DNA of 46,591 nucleotides from Planctomycetaceae bacterium (GTDB lineage Bacteria > Planctomycetota > Phycisphaerae > Phycisphaerales > SM1A02), in contig CANLMX010000014.1 in assembly GCA_947492385.1 (NCBI GenBank), positions 1-46,591 on the forward strand, given 5' to 3'. Positions 20,102 through 29,033 of this stretch are shown one piece after another. The notes beneath the pieces were generated by a model, which saw only the letters and a program-made list of their open reading frames with translations, had not been told where the DNA came from and searched no databases. Both the position numbers and the translations under genes were made by a program. The stretch's first letter is position 1; each line of letters opens with the position of its first letter.

Positions 20102-21622
20102 ATGGTCGTCACGCCCACGCTCGCCGACTCGGTCCCGCCGCTCCTGGAGGCCTTCGGGCGACTGCACCCGGTGATGGTGCACCTGCCGCTCGGCCTGGTG
20201 TTCGCCGCGTTCGCGGTCGAGGCATGGCGCGTGGTGCAGCGGCGGCGCGAGATGTCGCCGTTCACGCCCACGGCACTTGGCCTGGCCGCGCTTTCGGGCG
20301 TGATGGCCGGTGCCACCGGCATCGCCTTCGCGGAATCGCACGGCAGCGGCGACGACCTCTTCTGGCACCGGTGGCTGGGGATCGGCGCGACCGTCGCCTG
20401 TGCGGGCGCAGCCTGGGCTGCGTGGCGCGCGGCGCGGCCCTCGGGCGTCGACGCGGTGCCCGCGGTGCGTGGGCTCCTCGTCGGGCTGACGGTGCTCGTC
20501 GCGTGGAGCGGGCACCTGGGCGCGAACATGGTGTGGGGACCGGGCTTCCTGTGGGAGCCGCTGATGGAGCAGGCCGATGGGGAGGAGCGTGCGGCGGCGG
20601 CTGTGCCCGATGGCGAGACCGCCACGAGCGGCGCGCAGGGCGATTCGCCCGCACCGACGGCCCCCGTGGCGCCGGCGGGTGACCCGGTGCGCACCGAGAA
20701 GCTCGCGTTCTTCCGCTCGAACATCCTTCCCATCTTCGAGACGCGCTGCTACGAGTGCCATGGCAACGGCAAGCGCAAGGGCGGGCTCCGGATGGACGAC
20801 CGTTCGTCGCTGGTCTCGAAGGACGACGATGGCCTGTGGATCGTGAAGCCGGGCGAGCCGAAGGAGAGCGTGCTCGTCAATCGCGTGCTGCTTCCCGCGG
20901 AGGACGACCTCGCGATGCCGCCCGAGGGCGAACGACTTGCGGTGGCGCAGGTCGAGGACCTCCGAAAGTGGATTGAGGACGGCGCCGTCATGCCCGAGGC
21001 CGCCGATGCGGCGGCTCCCGCGTCGCAGGCGGCCGCGGCAGCGGCGGGCGCCGCGTCGCCTGGCTCCGCGAAGTCCGTGGCGCTCGCCCCGCGTCCTGCG
21101 GCTGCTCCGCGGCGACCGCTCGCGCAGGATCTTCCCCCGCTCGGAGCCGGCGAGGCCGAGGCTGCCGCGGGCCTGCGGGCCAAGGGCATCAACGTCACGC
21201 CCATGGCCTCCGGCGCATCGACGTTCACCGTGAGCATGCCCGGCGGGCCGGAGGTCGGCGACGTCGACTTCGTCGCGATCTACCCGATGGCCGCGCGGAT
21301 CGAGGAGCTCTCGCTCGCGCGAAGTTCGGTCACGGATGCGGGCGTGATGTCGATGCCGTCGCTTCCGAACGCGCGCTCGGTGCGGCTCGACAACACCGGG
21401 CTCACCGATGTCGGGATCACCGCGGTGCTGTCGCGCACCCTCGATGCCGAGACGGTGAATCTGGTGAACACGCCGGCCACCGACCGCGCGTTCGCCGCGC
21501 TCGGCCAACTGCCTTTCCTGCGCAAGGTCTATCTGTACGGCACGAAGGTGACGCCCGACGGGGTGGCGGCATTCCGCCGCGCTCGTCCGGGGGTCGAAGT
21601 CAACGTGGGAGGAACGCCATGA
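20102..21622 (+). CDS. DUF2231 membrane-planctomycete cytochrome c (PSCyt1) protein with LRR-like end
   Basis: A 506-residue membrane-bound cytochrome c. Residues about 1-150 are a DUF2231-like membrane domain (LHPVMVHLPLGLVFAAFAVEA with four hydrophobic segments). After a Pro/Ala linker comes a planctomycete-type cytochrome c domain: FRSNILPIFETRCYECHGNGKRKGGL with the CxxCH haem site at Cys216-Cys219-His220, LKGP-like WIVKPGEPKESVLVNRV and LAMPPEGERL with a probable Met ligand, then VEDLRKWIEDGA. The last 130 residues contain short leucine-rich-like units (VTDAGVMSMPSLPNARSVRLDNTGLTDVGI, here VTDAGVM and LTDVGI). The start at 20102 follows a TACGCT box. The stop overlaps the next gene (ATGA), so both exported proteins are made together. 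Confidence 0.87.
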   Translation: MVVTPTLADSVPPLLEAFGRLHPVMVHLPLGLVFAAFAVEAWRVVQRRREMSPFTPTALGLAALSGVMAGATGIAFAESHGSGDDLFWHRWLGIGATVACAGAAWAAWRAARPSGVDAVPAVRGLLVGLTVLVAWSGHLGANMVWGPGFLWEPLMEQADGEERAAAAVPDGETATSGAQGDSPAPTAPVAPAGDPVRTEKLAFFRSNILPIFETRCYECHGNGKRKGGLRMDDRSSLVSKDDDGLWIVKPGEPKESVLVNRVLLPAEDDLAMPPEGERLAVAQVEDLRKWIEDGAVMPEAADAAAPASQAAAAAAGAASPGSAKSVALAPRPAAAPRRPLAQDLPPLGAGEAEAAAGLRAKGINVTPMASGASTFTVSMPGGPEVGDVDFVAIYPMAARIEELSLARSSVTDAGVMSMPSLPNARSVRLDNTGLTDVGITAVLSRTLDAETVNLVNTPATDRAFAALGQLPFLRKVYLYGTKVTPDGVAAFRRARPGVEVNVGGTP

Positions 21623-22752
21623 ACGAGCATGACCGTGACGATCGCGCAGCCGGCACGGACCGCACGCAGGCCCCTGAACGCCGTGCGTTCCTCTCGGCGA
21701 TCGCGGGCCTCGGGGCCGCGGGGCTCGCTGCGTCGGCCACGCGCCGGGCCGCTGCGGGCTGGCTTGGGGTCGACCCGCAGTCCCCAGCGGCGGCGCCGGC
21801 AAAGCCTGCGCCCTCGCTGGTGGTCGGCCCGGCCGGCGCGCGCTTCGAGGTGGTGCACGACTGGCTCGTCCCGCCGAAGGGCTGCATGTTCGGCGACACC
21901 CACGGGGTGGCGCAGGATGCCACGGGCAACCTCTACCTCGCGCACACGGTGCACCCCGAGAGCACGCTCCGCGACGCGGTGATGGTCTATTCGCGCGACG
22001 GAACGTTCATGCGCAGCTTCGGCAAGGAATTCGCGGGCGGCGCGCACGGCCTGGACCTCGCGCGCGAGGACGGCACCGAGTACCTGTACCACTGCGACAC
22101 CGCTCGAAGGCTGGTCGTGAAGACGCGGCTCGATGGATCGGTGGTCTGGGAAGCCGGCTGCCCGATGCAAAGCGGCGCCTACGCCGCGCCGGCCGAGTGG
22201 TGCCCCACGAACGTCGCATTCGGCCCCGACGGAACGGTGTTCGTCGGCGACGGGTACGGGAAGTCCTTCATCCATGCATTCAGCCCGAAGGGCGAATGGA
22301 AGTCGATCGTCGCGCGTCCCGGCAGCGGCAAGGGTGAGGTCAGCTGCCCGCACGGCATGACCGTCGACATGCGCAAGGGGCCGTTCGGTGACGGCCCCGC
22401 GCTGGTCGTGGCCGACCGCGGGAACCGGCGCATCCAGTACCTGTCGCTCGATGGACGCCACCTCGGGTTCCTGTCCGACGGCGTCCGCATGCCGTGCGAC
22501 ATGAAGGTGCGCGGCGACCGCATGCTGGTGCCCGACCTCGAGAGCGTCGTGACGATCCTGGGCCCGGACGGCAAGCCGGTGGCGCAGCTCTGCGACGGGC
22601 ATCCGTCCTCGCTGCGCGGCGCAACGCGCGAGTCGTTCATCCCCGGGAAGTTCGTGCATCCGCACGACGCCATCTGGCTCGCCAACGGCGACATCCTCGT
22701 CGCGGAGTGGGTCCCGATCGGACGCGTCACGCTGCTGCGCGCAACGACCTGA
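21619..22752 (+). CDS. Tat-exported NHL-repeat beta-propeller protein
   Basis: A 377-residue protein with a twin-arginine signal (PERRAFLSAIAGLGAAGLAAS), suggesting export in folded form. The mature part has about six repeats of the NHL type: THGVAQDATGNLYLAHT, FVGDGYGKSFIHAFS, PHGMTVDMRKGP, LVVADRGNRRIQYLS, CDMKVRGDRMLVPD and PHDAIWLANGDILVAEW. Such propellers include the peptidylglycine amidating lyase group and various binding proteins; no decisive catalytic residues can be named by eye. It overlaps the cytochrome gene by 4 bp and shares its operon; its 3' end overlaps the opposing small membrane gene by 26 bp. Role unknown; a redox or sugar-related partnership is only suggested by context. 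Confidence 0.82.
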   Translation: MNEHDRDDRAAGTDRTQAPERRAFLSAIAGLGAAGLAASATRRAAAGWLGVDPQSPAAAPAKPAPSLVVGPAGARFEVVHDWLVPPKGCMFGDTHGVAQDATGNLYLAHTVHPESTLRDAVMVYSRDGTFMRSFGKEFAGGAHGLDLAREDGTEYLYHCDTARRLVVKTRLDGSVVWEAGCPMQSGAYAAPAEWCPTNVAFGPDGTVFVGDGYGKSFIHAFSPKGEWKSIVARPGSGKGEVSCPHGMTVDMRKGPFGDGPALVVADRGNRRIQYLSLDGRHLGFLSDGVRMPCDMKVRGDRMLVPDLESVVTILGPDGKPVAQLCDGHPSSLRGATRESFIPGKFVHPHDAIWLANGDILVAEWVPIGRVTLLRATT

Positions 22753-23365
22753 CGGCTGCGCGTCGCCGCGCGGCGGAGCCGGCAGGCCGGGCGATGCCCA
22801 TCGCGGCAGCCCATGCCACGAGGCCTGGGTCGACCAGTGCGTCCCACGCGTTGTCGCTCGGGACGCAGCCCGTTCCCCAGAGGACGAGCGCGGATCCGAC
22901 GACCGCAACCCATGCGTCGGCCCTCAGGTGCCAGGCGAGCGCGCACCATGGTGCGGTGGCCAGCAGCACCGGCCATGCGGTGAATCCCCACCCGTGGATG
23001 TCGATGCCCGTCGGCCAACCGACGAACGTCGGACCCAGGAGGGCCGCCCCGGCGAGGCACGCGAAGGCGAGCAGTGACCCCGTGCGCGGCAGCGCTGGCA
23101 GCGCACTCGGCCACGCGGCGAGCATCGCGAGCAGCAATGCCGAGGTCGCGCTCGGATCTCCCCAGAGGGCACGCAGTTCGCGCGCCGCGGTGGTGCCGGC
23201 GAACGGCACGGCGACGACCGCCGCAACGACGAGCGCGAATACCCACGGCCGCGGGGCTCGCCCCTCGCGCGGTCCGTTCCGCCGTCCCACCAGCACCGTG
23301 GTCCGCACGGCCGCGGCGACGATCACGCCTTGCGAAAGAAGCCCGAATGCATCGGCGCGGTTCAT
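22727..23365 (-). CDS. Small polytopic membrane protein, unknown
   Basis: A 212-residue protein with about five or six hydrophobic segments (for example FALVVAAVVAVPFAG, ALLLAMLAAWPSALPAL, GSLLAFACLAGAALLGP, AWPVLLATAPWCALAWHL, AWVAVVGSALVLWG). I do not recognise a family. Start at 23365 overlaps the stop of the sialidase-like gene (ATGA), showing translational coupling; upstream codons in the frame are shadow sequence. The 3' end overlaps the opposing NHL gene by 26 bp. A role linked to the sialidase-like protein is inferred only from coupling. Confidence 0.65.
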   Translation of the reverse strand: MNRADAFGLLSQGVIVAAAVRTTVLVGRRNGPREGRAPRPWVFALVVAAVVAVPFAGTTAARELRALWGDPSATSALLLAMLAAWPSALPALPRTGSLLAFACLAGAALLGPTFVGWPTGIDIHGWGFTAWPVLLATAPWCALAWHLRADAWVAVVGSALVLWGTGCVPSDNAWDALVDPGLVAWAAAMGIARPAGSAARRRAAVRSLRAAA

Positions 23366-24537
23366 GGGTTCGCACCCCCTGCGCCAAGCTCGGCCTGCGT
23401 CCAGCTCCTCAGTCGGATGCTTGCGCGTCGCAAGGTGTACGAAAGATGCACGGTGCCGTCGCGCGCGACGACAAGCGTCGGATACGAGAATTCCGAGCCC
23501 TCCTCGCCGCGCTCGACCTCGGCTTCCTTGGACCACGTGCTTCCACCGTCGGTCGACCGTAGGAGCGCAAGACTCGCGCGGCCGCGTTCCGAGGGATTCG
23601 CAGCCATGAGCAGCGATCCATCGTCGAGCCGCACGAGGGCCACGCTGCTGTCAGGGTTTGCGACATCGACTGGGGACGCGGCACTCCACGTCGCACCACC
23701 GCTGCCCGTGGTCGCGCGGAGTACGCGGCGCAGCGAAGGGTCTCCGCAGCGCAGGAAGGCCACGGCCTCGAGCGCGGACGTCGCCGCGACGGCGGGCTGC
23801 AGCGAGCGCCACGCCGACGGCATGGGGGCGGAACCCACCACTCGTCCGTCGGGCGCGACTCGGACCGCCAGGCCGTGCTTGTGGATGAACTCCCTGTAGC
23901 AGGGCAGGAGCACGCCGCCGTCCTCGAGCGGAACGGGCGGCGTGCGGACCAGTGTCCCGAGGTCGAGAAATGGCGCGAGCACCAGCCGCCGCGCATGCGA
24001 CCATGACCTCCCCCCGTCGTTCGACCGCAGGTGCGTGATGCCGCTGCCGGACCAGCCGCCGATGCCGACGGACGTCACGAACAGGTGGACCGCACCGTCG
24101 CCCGAAACCCACAGGACGGGGTTGCCGAGCTTGCGCACCGCGCGGTGGATCGAATTCGCGAGCTCTTCGCGCGTGAGCGTCACCCAGTGGTCGACCACCG
24201 TGCCGCCGCTCAGGCGTGCCATGTGGATGGCCACGTCGCGGGCTCCCTCGCGCGTGCCAGCGAACCAGGCAGCGAGCAGATCGCCATCGGGGCACTCGGC
24301 AAGCGTCGACGCGTGCGCGCTGGGCACCGTCGCTGGCAGGTCGACTGCCCGGCCGCCGGCCCGCGGCGCGATTCGGTTCGCCGGGGCCGAGGCCTGGTCC
24401 TGTACCACGGCGGCTCGTAAGGCAAACCGCGGCGATTCCTGTCGGGGGGCACGCCACCCCGCAACGGCCAGCCCGGCCATGGCAAGAACGACGGGCATCG
24501 CCGACCGGGGACGGGGAAGTCGGTCTGCCGTGGCCAC
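23362..24537 (-). CDS. Sialidase/neuraminidase-like BNR-repeat protein, exported
   Basis: A 391-residue protein with an N-terminal membrane or signal segment (PRSAMPVVLAMAGLAVAGW) and a sialidase-type propeller. Two clear Asp-boxes are SNDGGRSWSHA and STDGGSTWSKE, with a third weaker one near SGGATWSAASP; the N-terminal part has TLAECPDGDLLAAWFAGTREG, like the planctomycete/bacteroidete exo-sialidase family. The GTG at 24537 is chosen because it gives a signal-like N-terminus and TATCGT lies 6 nt upstream; the longer open frame upstream is Arg-rich shadow. It is coupled to a small membrane protein gene downstream. Glycan hydrolysis is possible but the catalytic Tyr/Glu and Arg triad were not confirmed. 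Confidence 0.78.
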   Translation of the reverse strand: MATADRLPRPRSAMPVVLAMAGLAVAGWRAPRQESPRFALRAAVVQDQASAPANRIAPRAGGRAVDLPATVPSAHASTLAECPDGDLLAAWFAGTREGARDVAIHMARLSGGTVVDHWVTLTREELANSIHRAVRKLGNPVLWVSGDGAVHLFVTSVGIGGWSGSGITHLRSNDGGRSWSHARRLVLAPFLDLGTLVRTPPVPLEDGGVLLPCYREFIHKHGLAVRVAPDGRVVGSAPMPSAWRSLQPAVAATSALEAVAFLRCGDPSLRRVLRATTGSGGATWSAASPVDVANPDSSVALVRLDDGSLLMAANPSERGRASLALLRSTDGGSTWSKEAEVERGEEGSEFSYPTLVVARDGTVHLSYTLRRASIRLRSWTQAELGAGGANP

Positions 24538-24543
24538 GGTCCC

Positions 24544-24549
24544 ACGATA
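24544..24549 (-). promoter_or_regulatory. Putative -10 box (TATCGT) for the sialidase-like gene
   Basis: TATCGT on the minus strand ends 6 nt before the chosen GTG. It supports the short start and a leaderless transcript. Confidence 0.35.
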
Positions 24550-24776
24550 GTGCCGCGCTCGACGCTGCTGCCACCGGCGTGCCCGCACAGACTGAATGTC
24601 GTGGCGCCTTTCCGGCGATCTGCGGCAAAGGCGCGGCGAATTCCCTTGTGTGCAAGGCTTCGGGATCGCATGCTCTGGGCGGCTTGGGGACCTTCGGGTC
24701 TTGGCCATGCGCTCCATGCTCCGTGGAGCGGCAGGGATTGCCCGCCGACTCGGGAATGGCGGCGGGCAGGCACGCG

Positions 24777-24814
24777 GGGCCGGACGGGGGTCGCAGTGGC
24801 GAACCGTCCGGCCC
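24777..24814 (-). terminator. GC-rich hairpin downstream of the acyltransferase gene
   Basis: GGGCCGGACGG (24777-24787) pairs perfectly with CCGTCCGGCCC (24804-24814), leaving a 16-nt loop. It lies 31 nt after the stop of the OlsF-like gene in transcription direction. There is no T tract. Confidence 0.5.
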
Positions 24815-24845
24815 TGACTCCCCGCCCCATCCCGTTGCGCGTGGA

Positions 24846-26666
24846 TCAGCCCGCCGCGCGCAACGGTGCGATGCCATGCGCCGCCAGGTAGCCATCCATC
24901 GCGGGACCGAAATACCGGGAGAGGATCCGGCGATTGATCGACGGGACGTGGACCGTCACCAACGCATCGAGGCAGTCACCGAACGCGGAGTCGACGTTGA
25001 AGGCGAGCACCTTGGCATCCAGCCGCAGGTAGTGCCGGAGCAGCGGCGGAATGCCGCGCGCACCTCCCTCGAGCTGGTTCACCAGTTCATCGACCTCGTC
25101 GACGGTTCGCGCCACGGCCCGCAGGACGTCGGGTCGCGAGCCGATGCGCGGCGCACTCGGCGGCGTGCGCGGCGTCACGAGCTGCGCCAGCGCCGCGTCG
25201 CGCCGGTTCGCGTCGAGGAACGCCGTGAGAAGATCCCTGCTGATGCTCGAGAACTCGCTCGAAATTGAGACAGGACCGAATAGGTTCTGCACCGACGGGT
25301 TCATCGCGATGAACTGGCCGATGGCCCGCCACAGCAGGTGGAGCGGCATGGCCTCGCGCTGCCGCTCCGGGACGACGAACGAGCGGCCCAGCTCGATGGA
25401 CGGTCCGAGGGTGTCGAGGAGCGAGGTGCCGTACTCGAACAGCGAGTTCGTGTAGAGGCCGGCGACGCCGAGCTCCGGCACGATCTCGTGGGTGAGCCCG
25501 AGCCGGTATCCGCCCACGATGCGCCGCGCATCCGAGTCGACCAGCACAAGCTGCCAGTACGCGGGGTCGTGCTGGTCGATGTCGCGCGCATGGCCCGTGC
25601 CCTCGCCGACGGACCGGAAGGTGAGCTCGCGGAGCCGCCCCAGTTCGCGCATCGTGCCTGGGATCTCGCGACCGCGTGCGGCGATCACGCGGAGCCCGCC
25701 CATCGAGGCGAGCGCAACCGACTCCGCGCGGAGCATCTCGTCCATCCACGCTTCGTCCGACGGTGCGACGTCCTCGGCCGGCGCCGCGACGGTCCGGGGC
25801 CGTGCCGGCGCCGTGTCCTGCGCGTCGTCCGCCGCGGCAAGTTCCGCGCGGGCCCGAAGGTAGGCCAGCGTGGTCCCCTCCTGGCTGAAGGGTCTCCACG
25901 ACTGCGGCGGCACCGGTGCGCCCACGCTGATGCGCACCCGCGCACCGTGCTTTCTGCGGGCTTCCAGCGGCAGCAGCGCGGTCCGCAGCATCGGGTGAAC
26001 GTGGCCGGCGGCGTGGAAGAACCGGCTGTTCGAGCCGTGGACCCAGAGCGGGAGCACCGTGGCCCCGGTGCGCTCGACGAGCCGTGCGACGATCGGGTTC
26101 CAGGGCGCCTCCTCGGGAGCCACGCCCGGACGGGGTGAGGCCATGACCTGCCCGGCCGGGAACACCGCGAGGCATCCGCCCTCGCGCACCCACCGCATGG
26201 CGTCTCGCAGCGGTTGCGCGTTCGAGCGCGCGGCACCGCCGAACGCGTCGACGAAGAAGCATCGTCCCCGCGCGAGCGGTGACCGCTCGAGCATGCGGTT
26301 CGCAAGGAACATCACGTCGGGACGGCGCCGGTCGAGCAGCCAGCACACGGCCGCTGCATCGAGGAATCCGAACGGGTGGTTGGCCACCACGATGAGCGGT
26401 CCAGTCGCAGGGATCCGCCCTCGCGCGCGCGGATCGACATCGAGTTCGGCGCCCATGCCGCGGGCAAATCGCTCTCCCTGTCGGGCGTCGGGATCCTCGA
26501 TGCTCAATCCACGCTCCGCCGCGGCATCCAGGAAGTCCAGGCCGAGCAACCTGCGCACGGGGTCGATGCATGCCCGGCCCGCAGGCGTCGCCGACCAGCG
26601 CTCGAAGGGCTCGGGAAGGGAGACGGTTCGGTCGCGATCGATCCGGGGTTCCGTACGGCGGCTCAT
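24846..26666 (-). CDS. Bifunctional acyltransferase, PlsC-like plus GNAT/hemolysin-like (OlsF-type)
   Basis: A 606-residue two-domain enzyme. Residues about 25-260 are a lysophospholipid-acyltransferase domain with IVVANHPFGFLDAAAV (His97...Asp103, the HX5D spacing of the OlsF/COG3176 group) and FPAGQVM. Residues about 320-600 look like the hemolysin-type GNAT domain (Acetyltransf_5): LRELTFRSVGEGTG, YWQLVLVDSDARRIVGGYRLG, LGRSFVVPERQ and LFGPVSIS. In OlsF such a pair makes ornithine lipid, the C-terminal domain N-acylating ornithine and the N-terminal domain adding the second chain, at the inner membrane. Ornithine specificity is an inference; glycine or other amino lipids are alternatives. 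Start 26666 has GGAGGA 8 nt upstream. It follows two secreted proteins of unknown role on the same strand. Confidence 0.8.
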   Translation of the reverse strand: MSRRTEPRIDRDRTVSLPEPFERWSATPAGRACIDPVRRLLGLDFLDAAAERGLSIEDPDARQGERFARGMGAELDVDPRARGRIPATGPLIVVANHPFGFLDAAAVCWLLDRRRPDVMFLANRMLERSPLARGRCFFVDAFGGAARSNAQPLRDAMRWVREGGCLAVFPAGQVMASPRPGVAPEEAPWNPIVARLVERTGATVLPLWVHGSNSRFFHAAGHVHPMLRTALLPLEARRKHGARVRISVGAPVPPQSWRPFSQEGTTLAYLRARAELAAADDAQDTAPARPRTVAAPAEDVAPSDEAWMDEMLRAESVALASMGGLRVIAARGREIPGTMRELGRLRELTFRSVGEGTGHARDIDQHDPAYWQLVLVDSDARRIVGGYRLGLTHEIVPELGVAGLYTNSLFEYGTSLLDTLGPSIELGRSFVVPERQREAMPLHLLWRAIGQFIAMNPSVQNLFGPVSISSEFSSISRDLLTAFLDANRRDAALAQLVTPRTPPSAPRIGSRPDVLRAVARTVDEVDELVNQLEGGARGIPPLLRHYLRLDAKVLAFNVDSAFGDCLDALVTVHVPSINRRILSRYFGPAMDGYLAAHGIAPLRAAG

Positions 26667-26738
26667 GCAGCGATCCTCCGACGGGCATGGTGGTCCCGGG
26701 ATCATGAGCGGCCGATGTACGAATCGCGAAGGTCCCGT

Positions 26739-29024
26739 TCATTCGGGCGGCGACCGCATCGCGCGCTCCACGGCGTCAAGGGTCGCCGACGCCACACGAC
26801 GGTGGGCGATCCTGCGACGGGCCTCGCCGATGGCGTGTCCTGCGCTTGTCTCGAGCGCGCGGCATCGCGCCAGCTCGTGCTCGACGGCCCGCCGGATCGA
26901 ACCATCGCCCTCCGCCGCCGCGAGGCTCTCGAAGGGGTCGCGGATGCCGCCGCTCGCGGGCAGCGATGGGCCACCGAATGGATTGCCGAGCATCGCACGC
27001 CGCAGCGTGGCACCGCGGTCGAAATCCGCCTCGATCGACCGGTGCTGCGATCCCACGGGATCCGCCTCCGCGACGGCTGCCCGAAGTGCACGCCGGCCAC
27101 CTTCGCATGCCGCATCGAATGCCGCCGTCGCCCGTGCACGCAGTCCCGGGTCGACCGCATCCTGCAAGGACGCCAGCGACACCATCTCGGCGAATCGCGC
27201 GCACTCCCCGTCGGGTCCGCCTTCCTCGGGCGCAGCGATCGCGCCCGCACGAAGCGCCTCCGTCAGTTCGCGCGTGATCCGATGGGCCACCGCTTCGTCA
27301 AGGGTGCGCGCGTCATGCAGCGATGCGTGCGTGCAGATCGCGTGCCCGACGCAGCTCGCCCACGGACCGGCCATGCCCGCTGCGCCGAACGCATCGAGGG
27401 CACACTGCGAAAGTCGGCGCACGCCGTCGCCGGCGCGGGCGCATGGGTCCCCCGTCGGCTGTCCGGGCGCGCGATCTGTGGACGTCGTTCCCGGTTCCGC
27501 CGTGCGGTCATCCGCGCCGCTTGCCATGTCGCATGGAACACCCCGTGCACGGGGTCGCGTGGAACCTCCAGCGGCAACCGACATGCGTTGCACGCGGGTG
27601 CGGTTCGCGGATGCATGCAGTCCCGCAGCGACAAGGCGGTCGCCCACGAGTTCGAGTTCGTCCGCGAGGGCCATCGCGTCGGTGCCGGCCGCGGAGTGCC
27701 TCCGAACAATCGTGGCGATCGCGGAATCGACCGCCGCGGCATCGCCGTCCGCGATCGCCCGCTCGATCGCATCGGCACGTGCGACGTGTGCCTCGGCTTC
27801 GATCCGGCGTGCATCCGTCGCCGCAACCTCGAAGGCGTCGGGTGCTTCCGCCCTGCCGATCCTCACGTGCTCGAACCGGACGCGCGTCACGGGCTCGCCC
27901 GCAACCAGGATCTCCAGCATGTCGGGCACCGACGCCCAGGCGGTTCCGCCATCCCGAACCGAATCGACCCCGTCGATGGGCCTGCGGAACCGCAGCAGCA
28001 ACTCACACCCGTGCGGGTAGTCCTCGATCTCGCTGGCGGGTCGGTGCTCGGAACCGCCGACAGCCGTTCCCTCCACCTCGGACGCCACGCGAAACGCCCG
28101 TTCGGCGTGGTGCACCAGCCGCAACGGCCCGATCCGAACCCGCAGGGTGCGGAGCAGGTCGCCGTCCCATTCCCATCGGTCGGTGCGCACGATGCTTCCG
28201 TCCGGCCGCCGCACCGCGCGGACGCACTCCGCATGCGCCCCGGTTCCCCCGCGCGCCGGCGCCATTGTGCACCGCGCGTCGGGTGCGGCGGCGGCTCGCA
28301 GCGAGTCGAATGCCGCGTAGAGCGTCGGTGGGTTGCAGAAGATCGGCCGCATCGGCCACGACTCATGGTGGTGCGCGCCACGGTCGTCCTGGCAGCGCGC
28401 ACCGCGATCGTCCCACCACAGGTCCATGCCGTCGCCCGCGAGCGGGAGGTCCACGCGGACACGCTCCGCGAGGGGAAATCGCCACCAGCATCGCCCGTGC
28501 ACCACCGGGCCATGTGCTCCCCATGAACCATCGACGGTCCACGCGCAGGTTGCCGGCGCATCGCATCCGACCCATCGCTCGCCATGCGTGGTTGCCGCGA
28601 TGCGTACGGCTTCCCCGGATCCTGGTCGGGGCACCCACGCATCAAGCGCCCGCCGCACCCGCTCCGGGCCGTCGGGATGCGACCAATCCTCGCGCACGGA
28701 TCCGTCCCGCCACTCGACGCGCCACGCGGACAGCGGTTCGCATCCCGCGTCCGAGTACGTGCCCCGCATCGCGTCCCGGACCAGGTGCATGGGAGAAAGC
28801 CACCCATCCGTCGAGCGCTTGCGTTCGAGCAGTTCCGTCCAGTCGCGTCCGACCTCGGCCGCATCGAGCGATGCGCGCAAAGCACGTTCCTCCTCACGCA
28901 CGCGCGCGCGCATGTCCGCTACTGCGCGGTCGGCTGCCGCATCCGACGCCACGTCCCCTGCAGCCATGCAGCCGATCGCGGCAAGGCATGCCGCGGTCGC
29001 GGCTCGTGTCGCTGTGTTGCGCAT
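26739..29024 (-). CDS. Large secreted protein or lipoprotein, unknown
   Basis: A 761-residue protein whose N-terminus (MRNTATRAATAACLAAIGCMAAG) can be read as a lipoprotein signal (LAAIGC) or a signal peptide ending just after. A charged helical stretch follows (about residues 30-70), then a Trp/Cys-rich middle part with many Asp and Arg, and an Ala/Arg-rich helical C-terminus. No known domain recognised. GAGGAA lies 5 nt before the ATG. Codon use and composition match the neighbours, and the frame is maintained for 2.3 kb, so it is a real gene. It lies 9 bp after the secreted protein gene upstream and 72 bp before the acyltransferase, likely one operon. Confidence 0.75.
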   Translation of the reverse strand: MRNTATRAATAACLAAIGCMAAGDVASDAAADRAVADMRARVREEERALRASLDAAEVGRDWTELLERKRSTDGWLSPMHLVRDAMRGTYSDAGCEPLSAWRVEWRDGSVREDWSHPDGPERVRRALDAWVPRPGSGEAVRIAATTHGERWVGCDAPATCAWTVDGSWGAHGPVVHGRCWWRFPLAERVRVDLPLAGDGMDLWWDDRGARCQDDRGAHHHESWPMRPIFCNPPTLYAAFDSLRAAAAPDARCTMAPARGGTGAHAECVRAVRRPDGSIVRTDRWEWDGDLLRTLRVRIGPLRLVHHAERAFRVASEVEGTAVGGSEHRPASEIEDYPHGCELLLRFRRPIDGVDSVRDGGTAWASVPDMLEILVAGEPVTRVRFEHVRIGRAEAPDAFEVAATDARRIEAEAHVARADAIERAIADGDAAAVDSAIATIVRRHSAAGTDAMALADELELVGDRLVAAGLHASANRTRVQRMSVAAGGSTRPRARGVPCDMASGADDRTAEPGTTSTDRAPGQPTGDPCARAGDGVRRLSQCALDAFGAAGMAGPWASCVGHAICTHASLHDARTLDEAVAHRITRELTEALRAGAIAAPEEGGPDGECARFAEMVSLASLQDAVDPGLRARATAAFDAACEGGRRALRAAVAEADPVGSQHRSIEADFDRGATLRRAMLGNPFGGPSLPASGGIRDPFESLAAAEGDGSIRRAVEHELARCRALETSAGHAIGEARRRIAHRRVASATLDAVERAMRSPPE

Positions 29025-29033
29025 GACGGTTCC

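Larger units (their letters stand above)
24538..24845. other. 308-bp intergenic region with three hairpins
   Basis: This gap separates the end of the acyltransferase gene from the sialidase-like gene. No convincing protein gene is seen on either strand. It holds three stem-loops in a row: 24710-24730 (7-bp stem), 24739-24768 (9-bp stem) and 24777-24814 (11-bp stem). The rest has no recognised feature apart from the sialidase -10 box. A small RNA or a composite terminator is possible. Confidence 0.5.

Noticed and set aside
16940..21802. An uninterrupted minus-strand frame of 1620 codons
   Set aside because: Only the part up to 18184 (chrA) has protein-like content. The rest is antisense or out of frame to dinB, the cytochrome and other genes and reflects high GC content, which makes stops rare.
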